49,508 nucleotides of DNA from an uncultured Lachnospiraceae bacterium. Lineage in GTDB: Bacteria; Bacillota; Clostridia; Lachnospirales; Lachnospiraceae. Where the stretch lies: positions 1 to 49,508 of the forward strand of contig CAJTTT010000024.1 in assembly GCA_910579285.1 (NCBI GenBank). The letters are read 5' to 3'. Below are positions 7,187 through 15,234 of this stretch, piece after piece (position 1 is the first letter of the stretch; each line of letters begins with the position of its first letter). The position numbers and the translations under genes were made by a program. Under the pieces are notes generated by a model, which made no database searches, was not told the DNA's origin, and worked only from the letters and a program-made list of their open reading frames with translations.

Positions 7187-9265
7187 ATGGCAAAATATCT
7201 GGTAATTGTGGAGTCACCGGCAAAGGTGAAAACCATCAAAAAATTTTTGGGCGCGAACTATGAAGTGGCGGCCAGTCAGGGACATGTGCGTGATCTCCCC
7301 AGGAGTGTTTTGGGGATTGACGTGGACAATGACTTTGAACCGAAGTACATTACGATCCGGGGCAAGGGAGACATACTGGCGAATCTGCGCAAGGAAGTGA
7401 AGAAGGCGGAGAAAGTCTATCTGGCAACTGACCCGGACCGCGAGGGTGAGGCGATCTCCTGGCATCTGCTTTTCGCGCTGAAGCTGGAAAATAAGAAGGT
7501 GTACCGCATTACCTTCAATGAGATTACCAAGACGGCTGTGAAGGAGTCCTTAAAGAACGCCAGGGAGATCAACATGGATCTGGTGGATGCCCAGCAGGCC
7601 AGAAGGTGTCTGGATCGTATGGTGGGTTATAAAATATCACCTGTTCTTTGGGCGAAGGTGAAGCGGGGACTGTCCGCCGGGCGCGTACAGTCGGTGGCGC
7701 TTCGGATTATCTGCGACAGGGAGGAGGAGATCAATGCCTTCATCCCGGAGGAGTATTGGACGCTGGATGCGAAACTGAAGGTGGAGGGCGAGAAAAACCC
7801 ACTCATTGCGAAATATTACGGCACGAAGGCGGAGAAGCGCACCATCGCTTCCGCGGAGGAGATGGAGCAGATTAAGAAGGAGCTGTCCGGCGCAGCTTAC
7901 AAAGTAAACTCGGTTAAGACCGGGGAGCGGATTAAGAAAGCGCCGCTGCCCTTTACGACTTCGACGCTCCAGCAGGAGGCCAGCAAGGTATTGAATTTTT
8001 CCACCCAGAAGACGATGCGCCTGGCACAGCAGCTCTATGAGGGCGTGGAGATCAAGGGAAGCGGCACCACGGGTATCATTACCTATCTGCGTACCGACTC
8101 AACCAGAATATCGGAGGAGGCAGAGGCGGCAGCCAGGGCCTATATCACGGAAAAGTACGGGGAGGAGTATGCGGCGGCCGTAGAGCGGGAGAAAAAGTCG
8201 GATAAAAAGATTCAGGATGCCCACGAGGCGATCCGGCCCACAGATATCAGCAGGCTTCCGCTGGAGATCAAGGAATCCCTTTCCAGGGATCAGTTCCGGC
8301 TGTACCAGCTGATCTGGAAGCGGTTTGCGGCCAGCCGGATGGCGGCAGCCCAGTATGAGACTACTTCCGTAAAGATAGACGCCGGGGAACACCGTTTTAC
8401 CGTGGCGGCATCGAAGGTAAAATTTGACGGCTTTATGAGCGTATATATGCAGGAGGAAGATAAGGAGGAGAGCAATACCCTGATCCGCGGTATCTCGGAA
8501 GATACGGGGCTGTCATTGCTTGCGCTGGAGGAGAAGCAGCACTTTACCCAGCCGTCCCCCCACTATACAGAGGCTTCCCTGGTGCGGGCGATGGAGGAGC
8601 TGGGAATCGGAAGGCCGAGTACCTATGCGCCGACCATTACAACGATACTGGCAAGACGCTATATCGTGAAAGAGAACAAGAACCTTTATGTGACGGAGCT
8701 GGGCGAGGTTGTCAACAATATGATGAAGGACGCCTTTCCCTCTATCGTTGATGTGAATTTTACCGCCACTATGGAGGCGCTTCTGGACGGTGTGGAGGAA
8801 GGCAGCGTCAAGTGGAAGACAGTGGTGAAAAACTTCTATCCCGATCTGCAGGAGGCTGTGGAGAAGGCGGAGAAGGAGCTGGAGGAAGTGGAGATTGCCG
8901 ATGAGCTGTCCGATGAGTTCTGTGAGCTGTGCGGCAGACAGATGGTGATCAAGTACGGGCCCCACGGCAGGTTCCTGGCCTGTCCCGGTTTCCCCGACTG
9001 CAGAAATACCAAGCCCTATTTTGAGAAGATCGGGGTTGCCTGTCCCAAGTGCGGCAAGGATATCGTCCTGAAAAAGACGAAGAAGGGACGGAAGTATTAC
9101 GGATGCATCGACAACCCGGACTGCGACTTTATGGTGTGGCAGAAGCCGGTGGATGAAAAGTGCAGCCGCTGCGGTTCCATTATGCTCCAGAAGGGCAGCA
9201 AGCTGGTCTGTGCCGACGAATCCTGCGGGTTTGTCAGGGATATGCCGAAGGAAAAGGCTGAATGA
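7187..9265 (+). CDS. topA: DNA topoisomerase I (type IA)
   Basis: Relaxes negatively supercoiled DNA by transient single-strand cleavage. The 692-aa length is normal. Seen: TOPRIM domain with YLVIVESPAK (residues 4-13) and TDPDREGEA (81-89), the DAQQARRCLDRMVGY segment, the active-site tyrosine Y300 in ITYLRTDSTR, ELGIGRPSTYAPTI in the cleavage domain, and three C-terminal four-cysteine zinc ribbons (CELCG..CPGFPDC, CPKCG..CIDNPDC, CSRCG..CADESC). The start ATG follows AGGGGAAT. It stands alone between its own promoter and the codY promoter. In B. subtilis trmFO, codV (xerC), clpQ and clpY lie between topA and codY; here only 139 bp separate them. Confidence 0.98.
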   Translation: MAKYLVIVESPAKVKTIKKFLGANYEVAASQGHVRDLPRSVLGIDVDNDFEPKYITIRGKGDILANLRKEVKKAEKVYLATDPDREGEAISWHLLFALKLENKKVYRITFNEITKTAVKESLKNAREINMDLVDAQQARRCLDRMVGYKISPVLWAKVKRGLSAGRVQSVALRIICDREEEINAFIPEEYWTLDAKLKVEGEKNPLIAKYYGTKAEKRTIASAEEMEQIKKELSGAAYKVNSVKTGERIKKAPLPFTTSTLQQEASKVLNFSTQKTMRLAQQLYEGVEIKGSGTTGIITYLRTDSTRISEEAEAAARAYITEKYGEEYAAAVEREKKSDKKIQDAHEAIRPTDISRLPLEIKESLSRDQFRLYQLIWKRFAASRMAAAQYETTSVKIDAGEHRFTVAASKVKFDGFMSVYMQEEDKEESNTLIRGISEDTGLSLLALEEKQHFTQPSPHYTEASLVRAMEELGIGRPSTYAPTITTILARRYIVKENKNLYVTELGEVVNNMMKDAFPSIVDVNFTATMEALLDGVEEGSVKWKTVVKNFYPDLQEAVEKAEKELEEVEIADELSDEFCELCGRQMVIKYGPHGRFLACPGFPDCRNTKPYFEKIGVACPKCGKDIVLKKTKKGRKYYGCIDNPDCDFMVWQKPVDEKCSRCGSIMLQKGSKLVCADESCGFVRDMPKEKAE

Positions 9266-9303
9266 AACAGTGAGGAATGAGGATATTGACGCAACACAGT
9301 TTA

Positions 9304-9317
9304 AATTTGGACAAATT
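9304..9317 (+). promoter_or_regulatory. Perfect palindrome upstream of codY promoter
   Basis: AATTTG-GA-CAAATT is a perfect inverted repeat 12 nt before the codY -35 box. It is AT-rich and shares the AATTT half-site style of CodY operators, but its centre does not fit the CodY consensus. A second operator is a guess. Confidence 0.4.
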
Positions 9318-9329
9318 GTGCGACATGCA

Positions 9330-9358
9330 TTGAAATTGTCTGAATAGTGTGATAAAAT
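9330..9358 (+). promoter_or_regulatory. codY promoter with an internal CodY-box-like site
   Basis: TTGAAA (9330-9335), 17 nt, TAAAAT (9353-9358). Within the spacer, AATTGTCTGAATAGT (9334-9348) matches 12 of 15 bases of the known CodY box AATTTTCWGAAAATT. This placement between -35 and -10 would block RNA polymerase, suggesting negative autoregulation. Inference from sequence only. Confidence 0.6.
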
Positions 9359-9404
9359 CAGTGTATTACATGCGGACCGGGCACAGGGATCGAGAGGTAT
9401 ACAC

Positions 9405-10190
9405 ATGAGCAGCGTGCAATTATTAGATAAGACCAGAAAGATCGGGAAACTTTTACACAACAACAATTCAGGCAAGGTGGTGTTTAACGACATCTGCGAT
9501 GTGCTGAAGGAAATCCTGGTTTCCAATGTGCTGGTTGTGAGCAGGAAGGGCAAGGTTTTAGGCATCGGCGATATGCCCACGGTGGAATCCATCACGGAGC
9601 TGATCGTGGATCATGTGGGCGGTTTTATTGATCCCATGTTAAACGAGAGGCTTCTCGGGGTGCTGTCCACCAAGGAGAATGTCAATCTGGAGACGCTCGG
9701 ATTTGAAAGTCCGGGTATCCGGCGGTTTCAGGCGGTGATTGCCCCGATCGAGATTTCCGGCGAACGGCTTGGGACTCTCTTCCTTTATAAATGCGACGAC
9801 CAGTATGACATTGATGACATTATTCTGTGTGAGTATGGCACCACGGTGGTAGGGCTTGAGATGCTGCGGGCAGTCAGCGAGGAGAACGCGGAGGAAAACC
9901 GCAAAGTGGCGGTGGTGAAGTCGGCGATCTCCACCCTTTCGTTCTCAGAGATGGAGGCCATCACCCACATTTTCGATGAGCTGGGCGGTATGGAAGGCAT
10001 ACTGGTGGCCAGCAAGATTGCGGATAAGGTGGGAATCACCCGCTCGGTGATCGTAAACGCCCTGCGGAAATTCGAGAGCGCGGGCGTGATTGAGTCCAGG
10101 TCATCGGGGATGAAGGGCACTTATATCAAGGTGCTGAATGACGTGGTATTCGATGAAGTGGAAAAATTAAAAGAACAGGGAAGGTTTTAG
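9405..10190 (+). CDS. codY: GTP-sensing pleiotropic repressor CodY
   Basis: Global regulator that binds DNA when branched-chain amino acids and GTP are plentiful and represses starvation functions, including motility genes in B. subtilis. The 261-aa length is normal. Seen: an N-terminal GAF-like ligand domain (LLDKTRKIGKLLHNNNSGKV at the start, then VLGIGDMP), the conserved SFSEMEAITHIFDEL linker, and the C-terminal winged helix with SKIADKVGITRSVIVNALRK and ESAGVIESRSSGMKGTYIKV. A GAGAGGT site precedes the ATG. It lies directly before flgB as in B. subtilis, but a terminator and a new promoter separate the two. Confidence 0.98.
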   Translation: MSSVQLLDKTRKIGKLLHNNNSGKVVFNDICDVLKEILVSNVLVVSRKGKVLGIGDMPTVESITELIVDHVGGFIDPMLNERLLGVLSTKENVNLETLGFESPGIRRFQAVIAPIEISGERLGTLFLYKCDDQYDIDDIILCEYGTTVVGLEMLRAVSEENAEENRKVAVVKSAISTLSFSEMEAITHIFDELGGMEGILVASKIADKVGITRSVIVNALRKFESAGVIESRSSGMKGTYIKVLNDVVFDEVEKLKEQGRF

Positions 10191-10219
10191 ACAGTTGATG
10201 CTTTAGAAATTACTGGCAG

Positions 10220-10266
10220 AAGGATCTGCGAAAAGCGCTGATTTTGTGCGCCGCAGATCCTTTTTT
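10220..10266 (+). terminator. Rho-independent terminator of codY
   Basis: AAGGATCTGCG (10220-10230) pairs perfectly with CGCAGATCCTT (10252-10262), with a possible inner GCGC/GCGC pair, and the right arm merges into a run of six T, so read-through into flgB should be low. Confidence 0.85.
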
Positions 10267-10311
10267 GCTTTTTTGAAGGAATATGAATTTGGGAAAATCA
10301 ATCGAAAAACC

Positions 10312-10339
10312 TTGTATTTTTTTATAAATTATTTATAAT
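10312..10339 (+). promoter_or_regulatory. Candidate promoter of the flgB-flgE unit
   Basis: TTGTAT (10312-10317), 16 nt of AT-rich DNA and a perfect TATAAT (10334-10339) about 37 nt before flgB. The -35 is weak. A poor CodY-box match (10 of 15, at 10285-10299) lies just upstream. No sigma-28-type GCCGATA element is seen here, so this looks like a sigma-A early promoter. Confidence 0.6.
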
Positions 10340-10375
10340 GGAATAGGATTGTATTAACGTGGAAGGAGTGTGACT

Positions 10376-10774
10376 ATGAGCTCATTAAATGATACGAATG
10401 CATTTGATTATGTGAATGTGCTGGATAAGGCTATGGATGCGTCCTGGATGCGGCATGAAGCGATTTCTAACAACCTTTCAAATGTAGACACACCGAACTA
10501 CAAGAGGCAGGATGTGAACTTCGAGACGCAGCTTGCCAAGGCTCTGCGCCATTCCAGGTATAAGTCTATGGACGCGAAGGTGGCTGATTTGAAGCTGAAC
10601 CGCCTGAATCCGATTGCCTATAGGGATTATGCCGGTTTTTCCTACCGTATAGACGGCAATAATGTTGACCCCGATACCGAGGGTGTATATCTGGCGAAGA
10701 ACCAGGTCGTGTACCAGGGACTTTATCAGAGTGTCAGCGAGGAGTTTAAGAACCTGCAGGCAGTGATGAAATAA
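10376..10774 (+). CDS. flgB: Flagellar proximal rod protein FlgB
   Basis: First gene of the fla cluster. FlgB forms part of the proximal rod of the basal body outside the membrane. The protein (132 aa) shows the rod/hook N-terminal signature (MRHEAISNNLSNVDTPNYKRQDV) and a C-terminal amphipathic helix (VYQGLYQSVSEEFKNLQAVMK). The ATG at 10376 has AAGGAG 7 nt upstream; a GTG six bases earlier has no proper spacing. flgC follows after 15 nt with its own AGGAGG. Confidence 0.95.
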   Translation: MSSLNDTNAFDYVNVLDKAMDASWMRHEAISNNLSNVDTPNYKRQDVNFETQLAKALRHSRYKSMDAKVADLKLNRLNPIAYRDYAGFSYRIDGNNVDPDTEGVYLAKNQVVYQGLYQSVSEEFKNLQAVMK

Positions 10775-10789
10775 TTAGGAGGAATAGCC

Positions 10790-11236
10790 ATGTCGATGTT
10801 TACTGCTTTTGACATTAACGCCACAGGTATGACTGCGGAGCGTTTCCGTATGGATACGATTTCCCAGAACGTGGCAAACGCGAATACGACGAGGACGGAG
10901 GACGGCACGCCCTACCGCAGAAAGATTGTGGTGTTCAAGGAGAAAAACTCCCCGACGCACTTTCATCAGATCCTTATGAAGGAGAATGAACGTTTTGCGG
11001 GCAACGGCGTGAAAGTGACCGGCGTTTATGAAGATACGAAGACGGAGGGGAATATGGTTTACGATCCTTCCCACCCGGATGCGGACGAAAACGGTTATGT
11101 GATGTACCCGAATGTGAATATCATTACGGAGTTTACGAACCTGATTGACGCGTCCCGCGCTTATCAGGCGAACAGTACCGCTTTTGCCGCCAGCAAAAAT
11201 ATCGCGACGATGGGCCTGAATATGATGAAGGGCTGA
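10790..11236 (+). CDS. flgC: Flagellar proximal rod protein FlgC
   Basis: Rod subunit assembled with FlgB, FlgF-type proteins and FliE. The 148-aa protein has the N-terminal rod motif (FDINATGMTAERFRMDTISQ, then NVANANTTRT) and the C-terminal hook/rod helix (MYPNVNIITEFTNLIDASRA, YQANSTAFAASK). AGGAGG sits 7 nt before the ATG. It is part of the flgB-flgC-fliE block found in nearly all Firmicute fla operons. Confidence 0.96.
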   Translation: MSMFTAFDINATGMTAERFRMDTISQNVANANTTRTEDGTPYRRKIVVFKEKNSPTHFHQILMKENERFAGNGVKVTGVYEDTKTEGNMVYDPSHPDADENGYVMYPNVNIITEFTNLIDASRAYQANSTAFAASKNIATMGLNMMKG

Positions 11237-11314
11237 TCAGGGCGGAATAAGAATTAATATCATGCGTTATTTAATGCGCGCAGAAATACAGGGGATTGTT
11301 TGGAGGAGACAGAA

Positions 11315-11641
11315 ATGGCTTTGGATATCACGGAATTATACAATGTGTCTTCGGGAGTGGTCCGGGAGGCGGCCAAGGCGGCGCCCACGACCCGCATCGA
11401 GGACTATAAGGAAAACGGCTTCGATACGATGCTACATACCGCGATCGACAATCTCAACACCACAAACAGCTATTTGTCGAATGCGGAAGATGAGAAGATC
11501 AAATGGGCGCTGGGTGAGACGGAAAACACCCATGACCTTACTATCGCCCTGCAGAAAGCTTCAACGGCATTACAGTACACGGTGGCGATCAGGGACAAAC
11601 TGCTGGAGGCTTACAAAGAGCTGATCCAGATGCAGATTTAG
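11315..11641 (+). CDS. fliE: Flagellar hook-basal body adaptor FliE
   Basis: FliE joins the MS ring to the rod and is an early export substrate. The 108-aa protein has the typical pattern: a variable N terminus, a central F-x-x-x-L segment, and the conserved C terminus (HDLTIALQKASTALQYTVAI, RDKLLEAYKELIQMQI). The ATG at 11315 has GGAGGAG 6 nt upstream; the TTG at 11300 lies before that site and is unlikely. The 78-nt gap after flgC holds no clear structure. Confidence 0.94.
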   Translation: MALDITELYNVSSGVVREAAKAAPTTRIEDYKENGFDTMLHTAIDNLNTTNSYLSNAEDEKIKWALGETENTHDLTIALQKASTALQYTVAIRDKLLEAYKELIQMQI

Positions 11642-11688
11642 TTCTGTTTAGCGTGTAAGGGGGAAAGGCCGAAGGAGAGCGAGTTGCT

Positions 11689-13293
11689 GTGGAAAAGATA
11701 ATAGAGAAACTGAGAGAATTAGGAAATAAAATAATGGAGTGGTGGAACCGTTTCACGGCGAGGCAGAAGACGCTGATTGTCGCTGTGGTAGCGGCGCTTA
11801 TCATTGCCCTTGTAATCATCGTAACAAGCCTCACCAAACCCGAGTATGTGCTGCTGCGGGAGTGTGAAACCACCAAGGAAGCTTCGGAAGTGACGGATCT
11901 TCTGGATGGTGAGGGGTATAAGTATGAGATTACGGATGACGGGCTGACCATTACCATACTTGCGGAACAGCTGGGGCAGGCAAATCTGCTTCTGGGCGCC
12001 AACAATATCCAGGCGGCCAGCTACGGCATTGAGAATGTGACAGATGGAAGTTTTTCCACCACTGAGTCCGACAAGCAGAAAAAGCATGTGGTATATCTGG
12101 AAAAGCAGTTGGAAAATGATTTTCTGACGATGTTTACGGCGATTGAGCGCGCACGGGTTAAGTTGAATATTCCAGAGGACGATGGGACATTGATCGCCCA
12201 GGAACAGGAATCTTCCGCGTGGGTGCTTTTGGAGTTGAAGGACGAATTTCCTCAGGAGAATGCGGCTTATCTGGCGCGCGCCATAGCTACGGCGCTGGGG
12301 AATGAAACCACGGATAATATTGTCATTCTTGATGCGGACGGCAATATGCTGTTTACAGGGGATGAGAATTACTCCCCCTCGGGTCTTGCAAACGCCCATC
12401 TTTCTGTGAAGACCGAGGCGGAGAAAAATATGATAAACAGCGTGCGCAGGGTGCTGCTGGGCACGAACGAGTTCGATAATGTGGAGGTGTCTCCCAATCT
12501 GGTGCTGGATTTCTCCAACCAGAAAAGGACGGAGCATACATATACCCCGGCGGAGGGACAGACCCAGGGCGTACTGAGCCATGAGGATCTTTTCGCGTCC
12601 GAGAATGTAAGCGACGTGGGCGGTGTGCCCGGTACGGACTCTAACGATGACGATACGACTTATGTGATTGAGGATAACAGCAATTCCCGCTCTTCGACGA
12701 CCGAGGAGTCGAGAGACTATCTGCCCAACGAGACGATTACCACCACGGAGACTCCTTCCGGGGTGATCAACTATTCGGCATCTTCCCTGGCGGCATCCCT
12801 GATCCGTTACAACGTGATCCGGGAGGAGGATGTGGACGCTCAGGGGCTTTTGGACGGCGTGAGCTGGGAAGAGTATAAGCTTGCCAACAACGAGCGCACA
12901 CGGATTGAGCTGGATGAGGCCTTTTATAATGCGGCCGCGAACGCGACGGGCATTTCGGTAGATAACATTACGCTGGTGGCATACAGCGAGAACCTTTTCT
13001 TTGATGCGGAGGGATCTCCGATCACGGCGACGGATGTTCTGCAGATTCTTCTGATTATCGTGATTCTGGCGCTGCTTGCCTTTGTGGTGCTTCGCAGCAT
13101 GCGCAGCGAGAAACACGAGGAGGAAGAGGAGGAGCTCACCGTGGAGACTCTGCTGCAGTCCGATGTGCAGCTTGAGGAGATCAGTTCCGAGAACGAGTCC
13201 GAAGAGAAGCGGCTTGTCGGCAAATTTGTGGAAGAGAATCCGGAGGCAGCGGCAAATCTGCTGCGCAACTGGTTAAACGAAGACTGGGGGTAG
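11689..13293 (+). CDS. fliF: Flagellar MS-ring protein FliF
   Basis: Inner-membrane ring on which the rotor, rod and export gate assemble. In 534 aa: a first membrane segment near residues 25-45 (TLIVAVVAALIIALVIIV), the periplasmic/extracytoplasmic ring-building domains (EYVLLRECETTKEASEVTDL; VEVSPNLVLDFSNQKRTEHT), a flexible acidic region, a second membrane segment (VLQILLIIVILALLAFVVL) and a C-terminal FliG-binding tail ending in AAANLLRNWLNEDW. The start is GTG at 11689, with AAGGAG 11 nt upstream. fliG follows after 5 nt. Confidence 0.96.
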   Translation: MEKIIEKLRELGNKIMEWWNRFTARQKTLIVAVVAALIIALVIIVTSLTKPEYVLLRECETTKEASEVTDLLDGEGYKYEITDDGLTITILAEQLGQANLLLGANNIQAASYGIENVTDGSFSTTESDKQKKHVVYLEKQLENDFLTMFTAIERARVKLNIPEDDGTLIAQEQESSAWVLLELKDEFPQENAAYLARAIATALGNETTDNIVILDADGNMLFTGDENYSPSGLANAHLSVKTEAEKNMINSVRRVLLGTNEFDNVEVSPNLVLDFSNQKRTEHTYTPAEGQTQGVLSHEDLFASENVSDVGGVPGTDSNDDDTTYVIEDNSNSRSSTTEESRDYLPNETITTTETPSGVINYSASSLAASLIRYNVIREEDVDAQGLLDGVSWEEYKLANNERTRIELDEAFYNAAANATGISVDNITLVAYSENLFFDAEGSPITATDVLQILLIIVILALLAFVVLRSMRSEKHEEEEEELTVETLLQSDVQLEEISSENESEEKRLVGKFVEENPEAAANLLRNWLNEDWG

Positions 13294-13298
13294 GATAA

Positions 13299-14321
13299 AT
13301 GGCAGCAGCAGCGAAAGTGGATGATAAGATCAACGGACTCCAGAAGGCGGCCATCTTAATGATTGCTCTTGGGCCGGAGAAATCAGCGGCGATTTTTAAA
13401 CACCTCAAGGAAGACGAGGTGGAGGAGCTTACATTAGAGATTGCGAATACGAGAAGCATTACGCCGCAGGTCAAGGAGGGCGTGGTAAACGAGTTTTATC
13501 AGGTGTGCCTGGCGCAGCAGTATATCGCGGAGGGCGGCATCAACTACGCGAAGGAGCTGTTGGAGAAGTCCTTCGGAGCCGAGAAGGCGATGGATGTGAT
13601 CGGCAAGCTGACGGCATCCCTGCAGGTAAAACCTTTCGAGTTTGTGAGAAAGGCCGATGCGGCGCAGCTTTTGAACTTTATCCAGGATGAGCACCCGCAG
13701 ACCATTGCGCTGATTTTGTCCTATCTGGCGCCCGGGCAGGCAGCGATCATCGTTTCTGCGCTTCCGCCGGACAGACAGGCCGATGTAACGAAGCGTATTG
13801 CGGTGATGGACAGAACGAGCCCGGATGTGATAAAGGAAGTGGAGAAAGTTTTGGAATCCAAGCTGTCATCTCTGGTGAACCAGGATTATACAATTATCGG
13901 CGGTGTGGACGCTGTCGTGGAAATTTTGAATACAGTGGATCGTGGTACAGAGAAACATATCATGGAGACTTTGGAAATCGAGGAGCCGGAGCTTGCGGAC
14001 GAGATCAGAAAGAAGATGTTCGTATTCGAGGATATTCTGCTTCTGGACGACCGTGCAATCCAGCGTGTGCTGCGTGATGTGGACAATTCAGATCTGGCGA
14101 TTGCTCTGAAGGGCTCCAATGAAGAGGTACAGAATGCGATCTTTAACAACCTCTCCAAACGTCTTGCCGTTATGATCAAGGAAGATATGGAGTTCATGGG
14201 TCCTGTGCGTATGAAGGACGTGGAGGAAGCACAGCAGAAGATTGTAAACATCATCAGGAAACTGGAAGACGCTGCTGAGATTGTTATCTCCAGAGGTGGA
14301 GGTGACGAGATCATTGTATAA
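13299..14321 (+). CDS. fliG: Flagellar motor switch protein FliG
   Basis: C-ring protein that contacts FliF, FliM and the MotA stator and generates torque. The 340-aa protein shows the N-terminal domain (NGLQKAAILMIALGPEKSAA), the EHPQTIALILSYL middle domain with the EH(P)Q motif, and the C-terminal charged torque helix (FVFEDILLLDDRAIQRVLRD). Normal length. The stop codon overlaps the start of fliH. Confidence 0.98.
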   Translation: MAAAAKVDDKINGLQKAAILMIALGPEKSAAIFKHLKEDEVEELTLEIANTRSITPQVKEGVVNEFYQVCLAQQYIAEGGINYAKELLEKSFGAEKAMDVIGKLTASLQVKPFEFVRKADAAQLLNFIQDEHPQTIALILSYLAPGQAAIIVSALPPDRQADVTKRIAVMDRTSPDVIKEVEKVLESKLSSLVNQDYTIIGGVDAVVEILNTVDRGTEKHIMETLEIEEPELADEIRKKMFVFEDILLLDDRAIQRVLRDVDNSDLAIALKGSNEEVQNAIFNNLSKRLAVMIKEDMEFMGPVRMKDVEEAQQKIVNIIRKLEDAAEIVISRGGGDEIIV

Positions 14322-15210
14322 GCTTAAGAACAGAACGCTTTACAAGGCCGGCTGGGTTCGGGTGGCCGATGAAGATAAATGTGTGATAGACAGCAACAGT
14401 ATTGTGGCGGAACGCATCGAAAAGTGGGAGAACATCCACCGTGCGAACGCGTCCGCGCTTCCTGAGTTCGATGAGGAGGACGGCGAGGGCGAGCCGGAGT
14501 TTGTCAGTGGTATCGAAGGTGAGGAACTGGATGTCCTTTTTGCGGATGGCGAAGGCAGCGGCAATGTGATCAAGGCGGAAGAGGCGGCGGCAGCGGGTCC
14601 TGATCTGGCTGAGGTGGAGGCCGAGGCACAGCGCATTCTGGCTGAAGCGCAGTATAAGGCAAGCGAAATGCTGGAGGATGCCAGACGGGAGGGCGACATC
14701 ATCCGTACCAATGCCGCGGAGGAAGGCAACAGGCAGGGATATGACGCAGGATATGCCCAGGGCATGGCCGAGGCGGATGGCATGAAGCAGGAGCTGACCC
14801 AGCGTAAAAGACAGCTCGAGGCGGAGTTTAACGAACTTCTGGAAGATCTGGAGCCAAGGTTCGTGGATGCGATTACCGATGTTTATAGTCATATTTTTGG
14901 CGTGGATCTGATGGACAACAGGGACATACTGGTGCATCTGATTGATTCCACCCTGCGGAAAGTGGAGAGCAGCAGGACTTTTATCGTGCATGTGTCGGCG
15001 GAGGATTACCCATATGTCAACATGCAGAAACAGGCCCTTGTGGAAGGCGCTGTGGCGGGCAGGGGATTGATTGAGATTATCGAGGACATTGCCCTCGGAA
15101 AAGGAGACTGCCTGATTGAGACGGACGGCGGCATTTTTGACTGCGGCGTAGGCACGCAGCTTGAGGAACTCACAAAGAAATTACGGGTGTTATCCTATGA
15201 AAAGGTTTAA
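14314..15210 (+). CDS. fliH: Flagellar export apparatus protein FliH
   Basis: FliH is the stator-like regulator of the FliI ATPase and links it to the C ring. The 298-aa protein has a long Ala/Glu-rich helical middle (VEAEAQRILAEAQYKASEML), a GYDAGYAQGMAEA segment with GxxxG spacing, and a C-terminal FliH/HrpE-like domain. I chose TTG at 14314 (MYKLKNRTLYKAGWV), overlapping the fliG stop, because GGAGGTGA lies about 8-11 nt upstream; GTG at 14296 or 14302 or TTG at 14281 would add residues that merely re-read the fliG end in another frame. The start is therefore uncertain. Confidence 0.9.
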   Translation: MYKLKNRTLYKAGWVRVADEDKCVIDSNSIVAERIEKWENIHRANASALPEFDEEDGEGEPEFVSGIEGEELDVLFADGEGSGNVIKAEEAAAAGPDLAEVEAEAQRILAEAQYKASEMLEDARREGDIIRTNAAEEGNRQGYDAGYAQGMAEADGMKQELTQRKRQLEAEFNELLEDLEPRFVDAITDVYSHIFGVDLMDNRDILVHLIDSTLRKVESSRTFIVHVSAEDYPYVNMQKQALVEGAVAGRGLIEIIEDIALGKGDCLIETDGGIFDCGVGTQLEELTKKLRVLSYEKV

Positions 15211-15234
15211 GTCTGCGGCAGAAAGAAGCGTCGG

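Noticed and set aside
8513..9595. Long reverse-strand frame (360 codons) over topA
   Set aside because: Lies fully opposite topA/codY coding DNA, has no family-like sequence; a codon-bias shadow.
11262..11624. Forward 120-codon frame overlapping fliE
   Set aside because: Arg-rich out-of-frame reading of fliE, no family features.
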